37,410 bases of DNA from Psychrobacillus soli (GCF_006861775.1 NZ_VDGG01000038.1:1-37410); one strand, 5' to 3'; shown: positions 27,218 through 36,831, counted from the first letter of the stretch. Made by a program: numbers and translations. Notes: generated from the sequence alone by a model not told the origin.

Positions 27218-27682
27218 TTATTGGTTTGTTTTTTTATTTTGTTCATAAGTTTGATAACCTGCTTGCTCTAATTCTTTCCGTTCTTTCCATTTATCCCTTA
27301 TTCCTAATACTACATTACTCCACTGTACAACTTGCGCTATTTTTTCTTCGTTTTTTGTAACGGAAGATGTGACAGAAGATGTTAGTCGCTGTATGGAATG
27401 ATTAAAGCCACTAACAGAAGTTCCTACATTTTTCACTGCATCGACAACTGTATTTAGTTTTTCCGATTTCTCTTGTATATCTTCTGCTAATTCATTTGTT
27501 TTATGAAGAAGTTCCGCCGTTTCTTTTGTCACATTTTGTAAATTTTTATCCAATCCTTCTAATGTGCCTGCAACATTATTTAAAGTCTTTTTCACTGAAA
27601 ACAATGTAACAGCAAGACTTATACAAAGCACCAAAAATGCAACTGCAGCTATAATAGCAGCTATGTATAAAAGATTTTCCAT
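27218..27682 (-). CDS. ytxG: YtxG, DUF948 membrane-anchored coiled-coil protein
   Basis: Encodes 154 residues: one N-terminal transmembrane segment (about 4-28) followed by a long heptad-like helical region (VKKTLNNVAGTLEGLDKNLQ ...), as in DUF948 proteins. Its biochemical function is unknown. It heads the ytxG-ytxH operon, has a good ribosome site (GGGGAGG) and is preceded by a consensus sigma-B promoter, so it should respond to general stress or energy limitation. Confidence 0.9.
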   Translation of the reverse strand: MENLLYIAAIIAAVAFLVLCISLAVTLFSVKKTLNNVAGTLEGLDKNLQNVTKETAELLHKTNELAEDIQEKSEKLNTVVDAVKNVGTSVSGFNHSIQRLTSSVTSSVTKNEEKIAQVVQWSNVVLGIRDKWKERKELEQAGYQTYEQNKKTNQ

Positions 27683-27721
27683 TTTGTATCCTCCCCTTTT
27701 CTTCGTTGTCCTATAACATTT

Positions 27722-27746
27722 TTACCCTAAAAGAATAAAATTAAAC
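27722..27746 (-). promoter_or_regulatory. Sigma-B promoter of ytxGH
   Basis: On the minus strand GTTTAA (27741-27746) and GGGTAA (27722-27727) are separated by 13 bases. The B. subtilis sigma-B consensus is GTTTAA, 12-15 bases, GGGWAW, so both boxes match. The start of transcription would lie about 30 bases before ytxG. Confidence 0.85.
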
Positions 27747-27783
27747 TTCTTTCTCTATTACTATACTACGTTTCTTTTAAATA

Positions 27784-27822
27784 TCCTTTAAAAAAATGCT
27801 TAATCACAGAAGGATTAAGCAT
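27784..27822 (-). terminator. Terminator of murC
   Basis: atgcttaatc (27796-27805) pairs with gattaagcat (27813-27822); the minus strand continues with seven T. It is just past the murC stop. The plus strand also carries a T run. Confidence 0.88.
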
Positions 27823-27827
27823 TTTTT

Positions 27828-29129
27828 TCAGCTATTTAATTTTCCTTCAAATGCTTGTTGATATTTTTGTACATCTCCAGCACCCATAAATAAATAAACT
27901 GCATGTTCATAGCCAAGTAATTGATCGACTGTCTCTTCATATAAGATTTGACTGTTTTCAATTAAATCGACGAGCGTTTGAATGGATAGATCCCCAGCAT
28001 TTTCTCTTGCTGAACCAAATATATCGCATAAAAAGACTTGATCTGCCAAACTTAAGCTTTCGCTAAATTCATGTAAAAACTTTTTCGTTCTAGTAAATGT
28101 ATGCGGTTGAAATATCGCCACAATTTTTCGATTTGGATATTTTTGCTGTGCTGATTGAATCGTTGCTTTAATTTCGGTCGGATGATGCGCATAATCATCA
28201 ATAATAACCCGTTCTCCGATAACTGTCTCTGTAAAGCGTCTTTTCACGCCTTCAAACGTTTCTAATCCTTTTTGAATAATATCCGCTGGCACTTCTTCGT
28301 AATGGCATAAAGAGATCACAGCGAGTGAATTTAATACGGCATGGTCGCCGAATAACGGAATTGTAAAACGCTCATAGAACTCATTTCGAACAAACACATC
28401 AAAAGAAGTTCCCTCCGTTGTTTTCTCTAAATTACGGGCTGCAAAATCATTATGTTCCCCAAAACCGTAATAGACGACAGGAACTGGTGCTTTAATCTTT
28501 TGTAAATAGGCATCGTCGCCACAAGCAATAATCCCTTTTTTTACTTGCATCGCCATCGATTGAAATGCATGGAATACATCCTCAATATCTTGGAAATAAT
28601 CTGGATGGTCAAAATCAATATTTGTCATGATTGCATAATCCGGACTATATGCTAGAAAATGTCTACGGTATTCACATGCCTCAAATACAAAATTAGACGC
28701 ATCCTTTTCCCCTTTTCCAGTGCCATCACCGATTAAGAAAGAAGTAGGCGAATAACCGCTCAATACATGAGAAAGCAAACCAGTAGTAGACGTTTTACCA
28801 TGCGCTCCTGTTACTGCAATGGAAGTAAATCGACTCATATAGTCACCTAAAAAATTGTGATAACGAATGACTTCCAATCCTAATTCCTTTGCTCTAACAA
28901 GTTCAGGATGACTATCAGGAAAAGCATTTCCTGCAATAATTGTCATGCCTTCCTCAATATTTGCTTCATCAAATAACAACACATTTATATTTCTTTCATG
29001 TAAAGGTTTTTCTGTAAAGAAATACTTATCAATATCAGAACCTTGTACTTCATTTCCTACATCATGTAATATTTGCGCCAAAGGGCTCATTCCAGACCCT
29101 TTGATACCTGTAAAATGATACTTTGTCAT
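27828..29129 (-). CDS. murC: UDP-N-acetylmuramate--L-alanine ligase
   Basis: Encodes a 433-residue cytoplasmic Mur ligase that adds the first amino acid to the peptidoglycan precursor. It has the N-terminal UDP-binding motif [11 protein letters not shown], the ATP loop [10 protein letters not shown] near residue 110, the central [10 protein letters not shown] segment, and the C-terminal [13 protein letters not shown] and [10 protein letters not shown] motifs. The length is typical of Bacillus MurC. The ribosome site is AGGAGG. It follows sftA in the same direction after 133 bases; no terminator was seen between them. Confidence 0.98.
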   Translation of the reverse strand: MTKYHFTGIKGSGMSPLAQILHDVGNEVQGSDIDKYFFTEKPLHERNINVLLFDEANIEEGMTIIAGNAFPDSHPELVRAKELGLEVIRYHNFLGDYMSRFTSIAVTGAHGKTSTTGLLSHVLSGYSPTSFLIGDGTGKGEKDASNFVFEACEYRRHFLAYSPDYAIMTNIDFDHPDYFQDIEDVFHAFQSMAMQVKKGIIACGDDAYLQKIKAPVPVVYYGFGEHNDFAARNLEKTTEGTSFDVFVRNEFYERFTIPLFGDHAVLNSLAVISLCHYEEVPADIIQKGLETFEGVKRRFTETVIGERVIIDDYAHHPTEIKATIQSAQQKYPNRKIVAIFQPHTFTRTKKFLHEFSESLSLADQVFLCDIFGSARENAGDLSIQTLVDLIENSQILYEETVDQLLGYEHAVYLFMGAGDVQKYQQAFEGKLNS

Positions 29130-29262
29130 ACGTTGTAAACCTCCTGGGGCTATCCCCGCTTAAATACACTATTCAATACATTTTCACTTCATTTATCATA
29201 CATCTTCTAAAAACGTACTCCCCATTATATCATTTTTTCATCCATACTTTTAATAAATAATA

Positions 29263-32073
29263 TTAACTAAATATTTGTTCTAAACTATCGTTAGTAAGTA
29301 ACACATCTCTCGCTTTGCTCCCCTTTGGTTCCGTAATATAACCACTCTCATACATGGCATCTATTAGCCTTGCAGCACGATTATATCCAATGTGGAATTT
29401 ACGTTGCAGTAAAGAAGTAGAAGCAGATCCTTGTTCTACGATAAAACGGCATGCCTCTTCAAATAATTCATCTTGTTCGGAAGTTTCCGCTCTTTGTAGC
29501 AATTCCTCTTGTTCGAATATATAGTCAGGAGTTCCCTGACTTCTCGCATACTCGATAACCGCTTCGATTTCATCGTCCGATACATAAGTACCTTGTATAC
29601 GAACAGGACTAGACATGCCATTTCCTTGATATAGCATATCCCCTTTTCCAAGTAATCGTTCTGCTCCTTGTTGATCTAAAATCGTACGAGAATCGATTTG
29701 AGAAGAGACAGAAAAGGCAATACGCGTAGGAATATTCGCTTTAATAAGCCCCGTAATAACATCCACAGATGGACGCTGTGTAGCTAAAACTAAGTGAATA
29801 CCGCATGCTCTCGCTTTTTGTGCGATGCGACAAATAGCGTCCTCCACTTCTGCTGGAGCCATCATCATTAGATCTGCCAGCTCATCGATCACAATAACAA
29901 GATATGGTAATTTCTGCGCAAATTGTCGCTTCGAAGTTGCTAACGTATTGTATCTACTAATGTCGCGTACTCCAATATGTGCAAATAATTGATAACGACG
30001 CTCCATTTCTTCTACAGCCCATTTCAATGCGGCAGTTGCTGCTTTAACATCTGTAATAACAGGACTTACTAAATGTGGAACATGATTAAACGGAGCAAGC
30101 TCTACCATTTTAGGATCGATTAATAGTAATTTTACTTCTTCTGGAGTCGCTTTATACAACAAACTCACAAGTAATGAATTAATAAATACCGATTTACCAG
30201 ATCCTGTTGCTCCTGCGATTAAACCATGTGGCATTTTTCGTAAATCCAGTGTCACAGGTTTTCCAGTAAGGTCGAGTCCAAGTGCTGCTTCAAGAGGGGA
30301 ATCAGACTGTATAAAAACCTCTGTATTAAGCACTTCCGATAAACGAACTGCTCGTGACGTTCGGTTAGGAATTTCAATTCCGATCGATCTTTTCCCTGGA
30401 ATTGGTGCTTGAATACGAATATCTTTTGCAGCAAGCGCTAATTTCAAATCATCTGCTAGGTTGCGAATTTTACTTACCTTTGTCCCATGGCCTACAGTCA
30501 GTTCAAATTGTGTTACAGCTGGGCCTTGAACCATTTGAACAATTTCACCTGTTACTTGAAAATGGGATAATGCCTCTACTAATGTGTATGCTTGTTCTTC
30601 CATCCACTCTTTGTCCTCATCCTTCATTTCAGGTGGGAGCAAATAACTGAATGATGGTCTCGTGTAATTAGAGGAAACGATTTCCTGCTCTATTTGTTCC
30701 TCTTTTTCGTTTAGTATTGCTTGGGGTACTTCGATTGTTTCTACAGGTTTTTGTATTACAGGTTCATGTATATTATCTATATTTAGTTTATTCAACTTTT
30801 GCTTATCTGATTTCAGCATTAGCACATTAAAAGGCCGAATATTTTCTGTTTGAACTTCCAACTTCTCTTCCTCTGCTTGTTCCAACACAGGCGATGGTTC
30901 TTCCACAAGTGTTGCCGCAGTTGCTTCTGCAGCAAATTGTTCTGGAGTTACAGCAATTGGATCTTCCACTCTGACTGGTTCTTCTATTTTCTCCTCTTTT
31001 TTTATCATTGCTTTTTCTATATGTTGTTTGTCTGATTTCAGCATTAATACATTAAAAGGGCGAATATTTTCTTTCTGAACTTCTTGTTGTTCTTCTCGTA
31101 CTTCTGGCATTTCTTCTTGTATTTTTTGTTTTTCTTCTTGTACTTCTGGTTTTACTTCTTCTACTTCTGGCATTTCTTCTTGTACTTCTGGTTTTACTTC
31201 TTCTACTTCTGGCATTTCTTCTTGTACTTCTGGTTTTACTTCTTCTACTTCTGGCATTTCTTCTTGTACTTCTTGTTTTACTTCTTCTATTTCTAGTTGT
31301 TCTTCTTGTACTAATTCTAGTGTAGGTACAGATTCCTCTGTCTCTTTAAGTATTGGTGTAACCTCTTCTTTTGCCATTTGTACAGGTAGCGTACTAACTG
31401 GTACTTCCTCTATCATTATTTCTTCTAGTTTCGTTTCTTTTTCTGCATGTTTTTCGATAGAGGATTGCTTTTCTCTATTTTTCGAAAAACCATAAATAGG
31501 AGATGGTACTTCTGTTGGCGTAAACGCACTTTTTCTACTTGCTGTAGTCGTAATACCATCCATTGTATTTTTTTCTATACGTTGATCTAATTTCTGTTGC
31601 TTCCGTTGTTGCCACGTTTCTTGAATAGTACTAGTGGAGGTATTGTCCACGAGTGGTTTTTCTATCTGTTTTGAACTTTCTCTGCTTTTTGAAAAACCAT
31701 ATACAGGTGAAGGTACTTCCGTTGGTGTAAATGCTCTTTTTTTTCTTATGATTGCGGGCGTATCATCCACTGTTATTTTTTCTGATCGGTGAATGACTGT
31801 CGGTTGCTTCCGTTGTTGCCACTTGTCTTGCGTGTACAATGGTTTATATGGTTGTTCTTCTGTTAATGTTTTTTCTATAAAAGGTTCATGAATAATTTTA
31901 TCATCATTTGGTTGTTCGTATAGCGTGTCATTTCTTTCTTCATCTGGTATTAATGGAAAGCGAAATGGTGTTTTTGATCGTGTAGTCGAAACAGTTCTCT
32001 CTTCTACTTCGATTTCTTCTTTATATTCTTCTTCATTAGATCCAAATAGTTTTTTAAACCAATTCAATTTCAT
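29263..32073 (-). CDS. sftA: Soluble FtsK/SpoIIIE-type DNA translocase SftA (YtpT)
   Basis: Encodes about 936 residues. It is a cytoplasmic DNA pump that moves chromosome DNA away from the closing septum. No transmembrane segments are present, unlike SpoIIIE. Residues 1-470 are a low-complexity, Glu/Lys/Pro-rich linker with internal repeats: a ~50-residue unit (WQQRK ... FTPTEVPSPxYGFSK) twice, ENIRPFNVLMLKSDKQ twice, and EVQEEMPEVEEVKP three times in tandem. The motor follows: Walker A GATGSGKS near 622-629, Walker B LVIVIDELADL, and a C-terminal gamma winged helix (FHIGYNRAARLID). Length and position match B. subtilis SftA (952). The start is uncertain by one codon (GTG at 32074-32076 or ATG at 32071-32073); the ribosome site is weak. 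Confidence 0.95.
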   Translation of the reverse strand: MKLNWFKKLFGSNEEEYKEEIEVEERTVSTTRSKTPFRFPLIPDEERNDTLYEQPNDDKIIHEPFIEKTLTEEQPYKPLYTQDKWQQRKQPTVIHRSEKITVDDTPAIIRKKRAFTPTEVPSPVYGFSKSRESSKQIEKPLVDNTSTSTIQETWQQRKQQKLDQRIEKNTMDGITTTASRKSAFTPTEVPSPIYGFSKNREKQSSIEKHAEKETKLEEIMIEEVPVSTLPVQMAKEEVTPILKETEESVPTLELVQEEQLEIEEVKQEVQEEMPEVEEVKPEVQEEMPEVEEVKPEVQEEMPEVEEVKPEVQEEKQKIQEEMPEVREEQQEVQKENIRPFNVLMLKSDKQHIEKAMIKKEEKIEEPVRVEDPIAVTPEQFAAEATAATLVEEPSPVLEQAEEEKLEVQTENIRPFNVLMLKSDKQKLNKLNIDNIHEPVIQKPVETIEVPQAILNEKEEQIEQEIVSSNYTRPSFSYLLPPEMKDEDKEWMEEQAYTLVEALSHFQVTGEIVQMVQGPAVTQFELTVGHGTKVSKIRNLADDLKLALAAKDIRIQAPIPGKRSIGIEIPNRTSRAVRLSEVLNTEVFIQSDSPLEAALGLDLTGKPVTLDLRKMPHGLIAGATGSGKSVFINSLLVSLLYKATPEEVKLLLIDPKMVELAPFNHVPHLVSPVITDVKAATAALKWAVEEMERRYQLFAHIGVRDISRYNTLATSKRQFAQKLPYLVIVIDELADLMMMAPAEVEDAICRIAQKARACGIHLVLATQRPSVDVITGLIKANIPTRIAFSVSSQIDSRTILDQQGAERLLGKGDMLYQGNGMSSPVRIQGTYVSDDEIEAVIEYARSQGTPDYIFEQEELLQRAETSEQDELFEEACRFIVEQGSASTSLLQRKFHIGYNRAARLIDAMYESGYITEPKGSKARDVLLTNDSLEQIFS
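31147..31272 (-). repeat. In-frame 42-bp tandem repeat within sftA
   Basis: Three consecutive 14-residue copies EVQEEMPEVEEVKP (residues 269-310 counted from the GTG) are encoded by near-identical 42-bp units, with degenerate partial copies on both sides. Copy number could vary by slippage without breaking the frame. Confidence 0.9.
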
Positions 32074-32132
32074 CACTCTTTCTAATAGATACCTTCTATT
32101 TTACCAATAAAAACGGTATAAGTCCCCTTATA

Positions 32133-32166
32133 TAATAAAAAAGCACACCATATTGGCATGCTTTTT
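32133..32166 (-). terminator. Terminator of ytpR
   Basis: On the minus strand aaaaagcatgcca and tggtgtgcttttt form a 13-bp stem with two G-U pairs, ending in a T tract. It lies about 50 bases past ytpR and before the sftA start region. Confidence 0.85.
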
Positions 32167-32212
32167 CATATTTTGATATAAATTAGCTAATTATAGATTA
32201 AGAGAACATGCC

Positions 32213-32818
32213 TTATGATACAAAGGCTGTTCCTATTTCGGCATTTTCATCTAGAACTAATATACCTTTCGCTTCTGGTGCGTTCGGTATTGCTAATTCT
32301 CTTGCGGAACATAACATACCACTAGAAGCAATTCCGCGAAGCTCCGCGTCTTTAATATTCATACCAGAAGGCATAACCGCTCCCACTTTTGCCACTACCA
32401 CTTTTTGGCCAGCTTCCACATTTGGTGCACCACAAACGATTTGTAATGTAGTCTCTCCAACATTAACTTGACAAACTTTTAATTTATCCGCGTTTGGATG
32501 CTGTTCTAATGATTCTACATAACCAACAACAAATTTAGGTGACAAGTCGACTTCTAATTGGAATTCTGCACCATTTGCATTTAAAGCTTGCTGTACTTTT
32601 TCGACGAACGCCGCTGTTAGCTCAACAGTGCCAGTCGTCTCTATTTTTTCGTATTTGCTAAAGCCAAAAATATTGATCGCTAGTACTTCATTTGACTGTG
32701 CATCTTTCACAAATGTTACGTCACCTTTAGTTTCAGTCACGACTTTTACTACTTTTTCAGGTGTTAATTGTACTAATAGTACATCCCCTATGCCCACTTC
32801 ATTGTAATAAATATTCAT
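32213..32818 (-). CDS. ytpR: YtpR, tRNA-binding (EMAP II-like) domain protein
   Basis: Encodes 201 residues. The N-terminal ~85 form a small Firmicutes-specific domain; the C-terminal part (about 90-195) is an OB-fold tRNA-binding domain like the N terminus of PheT, with VGYVESLEQHPNADKLKVCQVNVG and QIVCGAPNV. It lacks any synthetase catalytic part, so it is a stand-alone tRNA-binding protein of unknown role. Its ATG overlaps the ytpQ stop by four bases, so the pair is translationally coupled. The length equals that of B. subtilis YtpR. Confidence 0.94.
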   Translation of the reverse strand: MNIYYNEVGIGDVLLVQLTPEKVVKVVTETKGDVTFVKDAQSNEVLAINIFGFSKYEKIETTGTVELTAAFVEKVQQALNANGAEFQLEVDLSPKFVVGYVESLEQHPNADKLKVCQVNVGETTLQIVCGAPNVEAGQKVVVAKVGAVMPSGMNIKDAELRGIASSGMLCSARELAIPNAPEAKGILVLDENAEIGTAFVS

Positions 32819-33630
32819 TTGTCTTCGTTCTCCTTCGTTACTCGATTTTTCGCCATGATAAATATTGGCTCTAAATGGCCATTTTCATATATAAAAGATA
32901 ATGAAGTAATCGGTACAGTTCCAACCGTGAAGAAATGCATCGTCATTTGAGCTAGAACATCGTATCCTGTTTCATTTCTTATATCACCAATTATCATAAC
33001 ATCTTGGTGGGGTACAGAAACAGTCATATCTCCAACAATTATTTTTTTCATGTCACGAAGTAGCGATTCATTTAACATACGACTAGCATCATAACCATCG
33101 TTATTATTAAAGAAATAATACGTATTGTCCGCAACGACATCTTTTTTGTAATTTGTTTCTAAGTTTCTAACTTGGAATAATGCTCTCTCACGAATTTCTG
33201 TTTCTCTTATATTCCAGGCAGCTAACATTTTTTCATCGAGTAGACGATAGGTGCTTCCTAAGTCTAATGCATAGTAAATACGTGTTTCTGCTGTATGGTC
33301 TTTTGTAATAAATTTATTTCCTTCATTTGATTTTAAAGGAAATGAAGTAGAACGAATAACTGGGTAGACAGAAGAAGCCGGATCAATTTCCCCTGCCATT
33401 TCTTTTTCCATCGCTTGAAATGTGTGATGAATTGTATACACCACTTCTTCGATTGCTTGATCTTTCTTCGTTTCATATTTGGCTAAAATAGGAGGTATCG
33501 AAATATCAATTCCTTTTCCGATTTCCTTATGCGTCAATCGAAGCTTATTCGTTTCCCGATTAAAATCATACGTATATATTTCTTCCGATAGTTTTGTTTT
33601 TAAAACTCTTATAAGTTCTAACGCTTTCAC
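32815..33630 (-). CDS. ytpQ: YtpQ, DUF1444 protein
   Basis: Encodes 271 residues of the DUF1444 family, function unknown. There is no signal peptide or membrane segment; the sequence alternates helices with short strands, for example SVPHQDVMIIGDI and GYDVLAQMTMHFF. The start is a GTG at 33628-33630 with AAAGGA upstream. It lies 143 bases after ytpP and beyond a terminator, so it should have its own promoter, which I could not pinpoint. It is coupled to ytpR. The identification rests on synteny plus general resemblance. Confidence 0.88.
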   Translation of the reverse strand: MKALELIRVLKTKLSEEIYTYDFNRETNKLRLTHKEIGKGIDISIPPILAKYETKKDQAIEEVVYTIHHTFQAMEKEMAGEIDPASSVYPVIRSTSFPLKSNEGNKFITKDHTAETRIYYALDLGSTYRLLDEKMLAAWNIRETEIRERALFQVRNLETNYKKDVVADNTYYFFNNNDGYDASRMLNESLLRDMKKIIVGDMTVSVPHQDVMIIGDIRNETGYDVLAQMTMHFFTVGTVPITSLSFIYENGHLEPIFIMAKNRVTKENEDK

Positions 33631-33727
33631 TTTAAATCTTTCCTTTCATTTCAATCACATACAACTCGACTGAATGATCAATAGTTTCTGTATCTAACTC
33701 ATTACTAAGAAAAATGTACGACTTTAG

Positions 33728-33768
33728 CTAAAAAAAGTTAAACGGTCCACCATTAGGGAACCGTTTAA
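33728..33768 (-). terminator. Terminator of ytpP
   Basis: ttaaacggt (33738-33746) pairs with accgtttaa (33760-33768), and the minus strand continues AACTTTTTTT. It lies 6 bases past the ytpP stop. Confidence 0.85.
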
Positions 33769-33773
33769 ATGTT

Positions 33774-34085
33774 TTACATCGTTTGAAGAAAAGATTCGAT
33801 TTCTTCCTTTGTTTTACGGTCTTTACTAACAAAACGGCCTTTTTCCACACCATCTTCGAAAACGATAAAACTTGGAATGCCAAACACATCTAATTGGCCA
33901 CATAAATCGATGAATTCATCTCGATTTACAGACACAAATGTAAAGTTTGAAAATTTGTCTTCTACTTCTTCCATAAATGGGTCGATGAAAAGGCAATCTG
34001 GACACCAATCGGCTGTGAATTTGAAAACAACCTTTTCCCCTTGTTTTAACTGTTCGAATTGTTCTAGAGAAGTTAAATTTTGCAT
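33774..34085 (-). CDS. ytpP: Thioredoxin-like protein YtpP
   Basis: Encodes a 103-residue single thioredoxin-fold domain with the active site WCPDC (Cys28, Cys31) and the cis-proline in FGIPSF. It has no signal sequence, so it is cytoplasmic. The CPDC site differs from the CGPC of the main thioredoxin, so the substrates are probably specialised. The ATG follows AAAGGAG. It starts 12 bases after the lipoprotein gene and is likely cotranscribed with it. Confidence 0.93.
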   Translation of the reverse strand: MQNLTSLEQFEQLKQGEKVVFKFTADWCPDCLFIDPFMEEVEDKFSNFTFVSVNRDEFIDLCGQLDVFGIPSFIVFEDGVEKGRFVSKDRKTKEEIESFLQTM

Positions 34086-34097
34086 GTAAATCTCCTT

Positions 34098-34610
34098 TTA
34101 GTTTGTAGTAATAGATCTAACAATTGTCATCATTTTATCCAAATTTCCTGCAATATTTTGATGTTTGGAAATCGTCGTCAGCTTAATACCACCGATACTT
34201 GTAACGAGTTCATATTTTTCTTCACTATTTTCGATAATTGCTACAAATCCAAAACGACCATTTTGTTCAAAGGTCTTTTCTTCTACAATTTTCAAATTAG
34301 TATCCGCCATCATTAAATCATAATATAATCGACTATCTAACAATTCATTCGGATTAAGAAATAATATATAAGAATCGTTTCCTTTTGAAAGAATAATATT
34401 TGTTTCATCTGACTCATCTTCTATTGAAAAACCACTTGGGATAAATAATTTTATATTATTTACTTTTTCATTCGGTTTTTCAGCATCACCTTGAAAAACT
34501 AATTTCGCATTTTCTATACCGTCTTCCACTTGTTCTTCTATGGAAGAGCATCCAACCAATAAAATGACAGCTAGTGACGCGAAAAATACTCGCATCCAAT
34601 TTCGAGTCAT
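34098..34610 (-). CDS. Predicted lipoprotein, unknown function
   Basis: Encodes 170 residues. A charged start (MTRNWMR), a hydrophobic stretch and the lipobox LLVGC with Cys21 indicate export and lipid anchoring. The mature part is about 150 residues and mixes alpha and beta segments (IKLFIPSGFSIEDE, SYILFLNPNE, RFGFVAIIENSEEKYELVTSI). I do not recognise the family. Its coupling to thioredoxin-like ytpP is by proximity only. The ribosome site GGAGGAAA is clear, so the start is well supported. Confidence 0.82.
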   Translation of the reverse strand: MTRNWMRVFFASLAVILLVGCSSIEEQVEDGIENAKLVFQGDAEKPNEKVNNIKLFIPSGFSIEDESDETNIILSKGNDSYILFLNPNELLDSRLYYDLMMADTNLKIVEEKTFEQNGRFGFVAIIENSEEKYELVTSIGGIKLTTISKHQNIAGNLDKMMTIVRSITTN

Positions 34611-34673
34611 TTACTTTCCTCCATTCAAAGCATAACTGCTATATATTTTAACGATGATTTGTACCACATGCAA

Positions 34674-35201
34674 CTACAACAACTTCTTGGAAAGTTCATA
34701 TTGTCCAATTAGAAGATACATAATATGTTCGAACATCATACTTCTAGTAATCAGCCCATTCGTAAATACACCAATTGCCCCTTCGTCATGACGAATACCT
34801 TTCCTATTTGTATAGACGTCCATAACTGGGCCAAGTTCCGCACCAGTTCGTAACTGTACAGCGATTTCATTTGGCAATGGGATACCTGCTCCAGTCGCAG
34901 TAAATACTTCACCATTATTTGCAACAAGTGCTCCCCAATTACAAATGTAAAGGCTCCCCTCTATTTCCTGTACCCCTCCTTCTAATCCAATTCCAAACAA
35001 GTCATCTGAATTGGGCAACTCCATTAGTTGTTTTGCTCGATTGATCGCCCCTTGTCTCGTTTCTTCGTTACTCATTGGTTGCGCAAAAACTAGTGACTCT
35101 ACTTCTTTGTTTATAAAACTAGCATCTGGATAATAAATACGTGAGATTGTTTGAACTGCTTTTGTTTTAGCTTTATTAGTAGTACCTATGAATATGTTCA
35201 T
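34674..35201 (-). CDS. DUF84 family NTPase (inosine/xanthosine triphosphatase-like)
   Basis: Encodes 175 residues of the DUF84/YjjX group, which hydrolyse non-canonical nucleoside triphosphates such as ITP and XTP. Landmarks are the GTTNKAK start, ETRQGAINRA, the central FGIGLEGGV motif, and the RKGIRHDEGAIGVFT segment. The ATG at 35199-35201 (MNIFIG) is preceded by GGAG; the longer frame runs through the ytoP terminator and is rejected. Probably first gene of a unit with the lipoprotein and ytpP. Confidence 0.88.
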   Translation of the reverse strand: MNIFIGTTNKAKTKAVQTISRIYYPDASFINKEVESLVFAQPMSNEETRQGAINRAKQLMELPNSDDLFGIGLEGGVQEIEGSLYICNWGALVANNGEVFTATGAGIPLPNEIAVQLRTGAELGPVMDVYTNRKGIRHDEGAIGVFTNGLITRSMMFEHIMYLLIGQYELSKKLL

Positions 35202-35215
35202 CCATTCATTCTCCT

Positions 35216-35250
35216 TTTGCAAAAAAAGATGCCTCGAGGGCATCTTTTTT
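35216..35250 (-). terminator. Terminator of ytoP
   Basis: aaaaaagatgcc and gggcatctttttt form a ~12-bp stem (tcga loop) around 35222-35250 with a T run on the minus strand. The ytoP stop lies within the arm, and the DUF84 ribosome site comes only about 10 bases later. Confidence 0.85.
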
Positions 35251-36322
35251 ATACGTTTGCTTTGATTGTTTCTAATGTAGTACGGTCACATGCTTTTACT
35301 AGTTTTACTAGTAATTCTTTTGCTGCTGCATAATCATCTGTATGGATAATTGATGATGATGTATGAATATAGCGTGAGCATATACCAATTACCGCACTTG
35401 GAATTCCTTCATTGGATGTATGCACTCGACCTGCATCCGTTCCACCTTGGGAGATGAAGTATTGATATGGGATTTTATGTGTTTCTGCTGTATCCAATAC
35501 GAATTCTCTCATACCGCGATGTGTTACCATTGTGCGGTCGAAAATACGTAGGAGTGCCCCTTTCCCAAGTTGACCGAATTCATTTTTGTTACCGGAAGCA
35601 TCATTTGCAGGGCTTGCATCTAATGCGAAAAATAAGTCTGGTTTAATCATATTTGCCGAAGCCTGTGCCCCACGAAGACCAACTTCTTCCATTACGTTCG
35701 CACCGGAATAGAGCATATTTGGTAATTGCTCGTTTTGCACTTCTTTTAGCAGTTCAATTGCAAGTCCACAACCATAACGGTTATCCCAAGCTTTCGCCAT
35801 AATTTTTTTATCATTAGCCATTGGTGTGAATGGACAAACAGGAACGATTTGATCTCCTGGTTTAATCCCCATTCTAGCTACGTCTTCTTTATTGTCTGCG
35901 CCAACATCGATGAGCATATTTTTAATGTCCATCGGTTTATTACGTATTTCATCGCTCAGTAAATGAGGAGGAATGGAACCGATCACACCTGGAATTGTTT
36001 TTTCTTTCGTTACAATGTCCACACGTTGCGCAAGTAGCACTTGGTTCCACCATCCACCTAGTGGTTGAAAACGAATCATTCCGTTATCTGTAATACCCGA
36101 AACCATAAAGCCAACTTCGTCCATATGACCTGCAACCAATATTTTAGGTCCATTCGCATCGCCTTTTTTCAACCCGAAAATACCACCCAAATTATCTTGG
36201 ACTATTTCATCCGAATACTTCGATAGCTCGCTTCGCATAAATGCACGTACTGCATGTTCGTTACCGGGTGCACCAGGTAATTCTGTTAACGTTTTAAATA
36301 GTGAGCGCGTTTCTTCATTCAT
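35249..36322 (-). CDS. ytoP: M42 family glutamyl/leucyl aminopeptidase (YtoP)
   Basis: Encodes a 357-residue cytosolic dinuclear-metal aminopeptidase, typically a large tetrahedral oligomer. Metal and catalytic residues are visible in [11 protein letters not shown] (His, Asp), [12 protein letters not shown] (Asp), [11 protein letters not shown] (catalytic Glu pair), LDASPAND (Asp) and the final [12 protein letters not shown] (His). The ATG at 36320-36322 (MNEETRSLF) has AGGAGG nine bases upstream; a longer open frame lacks such a site. The length matches B. subtilis YtoP. It is divergent from ytzB, as in B. subtilis. Confidence 0.95.
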   Translation of the reverse strand: MNEETRSLFKTLTELPGAPGNEHAVRAFMRSELSKYSDEIVQDNLGGIFGLKKGDANGPKILVAGHMDEVGFMVSGITDNGMIRFQPLGGWWNQVLLAQRVDIVTKEKTIPGVIGSIPPHLLSDEIRNKPMDIKNMLIDVGADNKEDVARMGIKPGDQIVPVCPFTPMANDKKIMAKAWDNRYGCGLAIELLKEVQNEQLPNMLYSGANVMEEVGLRGAQASANMIKPDLFFALDASPANDASGNKNEFGQLGKGALLRIFDRTMVTHRGMREFVLDTAETHKIPYQYFISQGGTDAGRVHTSNEGIPSAVIGICSRYIHTSSSIIHTDDYAAAKELLVKLVKACDRTTLETIKANV

Positions 36323-36492
36323 ATAAAAAAGCCTCCTAATGCTATGTAAAAACTTATTTTTTTCCAAAAAGATTCCCCTTCTATTGTAATAAAAGATACA
36401 TTACTTTACTACAATTAAACTTCGTATATCGAAAAATTTAAACGAAACGAGATGTGTGATACACTGAAAAAAATGACTGAAGGAGGATAATG

Positions 36493-36807
36493 ATGAAATT
36501 AAAAGATTATATGATGGGTCTAGGAACTGGAATTGCAATTGGAATTATAGCAAGTCAAGCCGCTAACAAAGTGAATTTTAATCGATCTGCTGAGCTCGTT
36601 CTAAAAGAGATAAAAACATCGTTTAAAGAAGAGGGACCAATTGATGGATCATGGATTTTAATGAATCCAGAGCCTTTTAACAAAGAGGCAATTCGTACAA
36701 ATGTATATAAAGGTGGCATTTCCCGGATGAAAAATGGGGAACTCGAACAATTTGAATTTGCAGCAGATGCAAAAACAGGTACGGTTGTGGATTTAGTGAA
36801 AATGTAA
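36493..36807 (+). CDS. ytzB: YtzB-like small PepSY-type protein
   Basis: Encodes 104 residues. A short N-terminal hydrophobic segment (YMMGLGTGIAIGIIAS, about 6-22) suggests membrane association. The rest resembles a single PepSY-like domain ending in the strand-rich FAADAKTGTVVDLV. The ATG at 36493 is preferred over 36490 because of its spacing to AGGAGG. The neighbour ytoP is divergent, as in B. subtilis. A role as protease modulator is only a family-level guess. Confidence 0.82.
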   Translation: MKLKDYMMGLGTGIAIGIIASQAANKVNFNRSAELVLKEIKTSFKEEGPIDGSWILMNPEPFNKEAIRTNVYKGGISRMKNGELEQFEFAADAKTGTVVDLVKM

Positions 36808-36831
36808 TACAAACAAGACTAACATGATGTG

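Noticed and set aside
31084-31296. Aromatic-rich plus-strand frame
   Set aside because: It is the antisense shadow of the Glu/Pro/Val tandem repeat in sftA.
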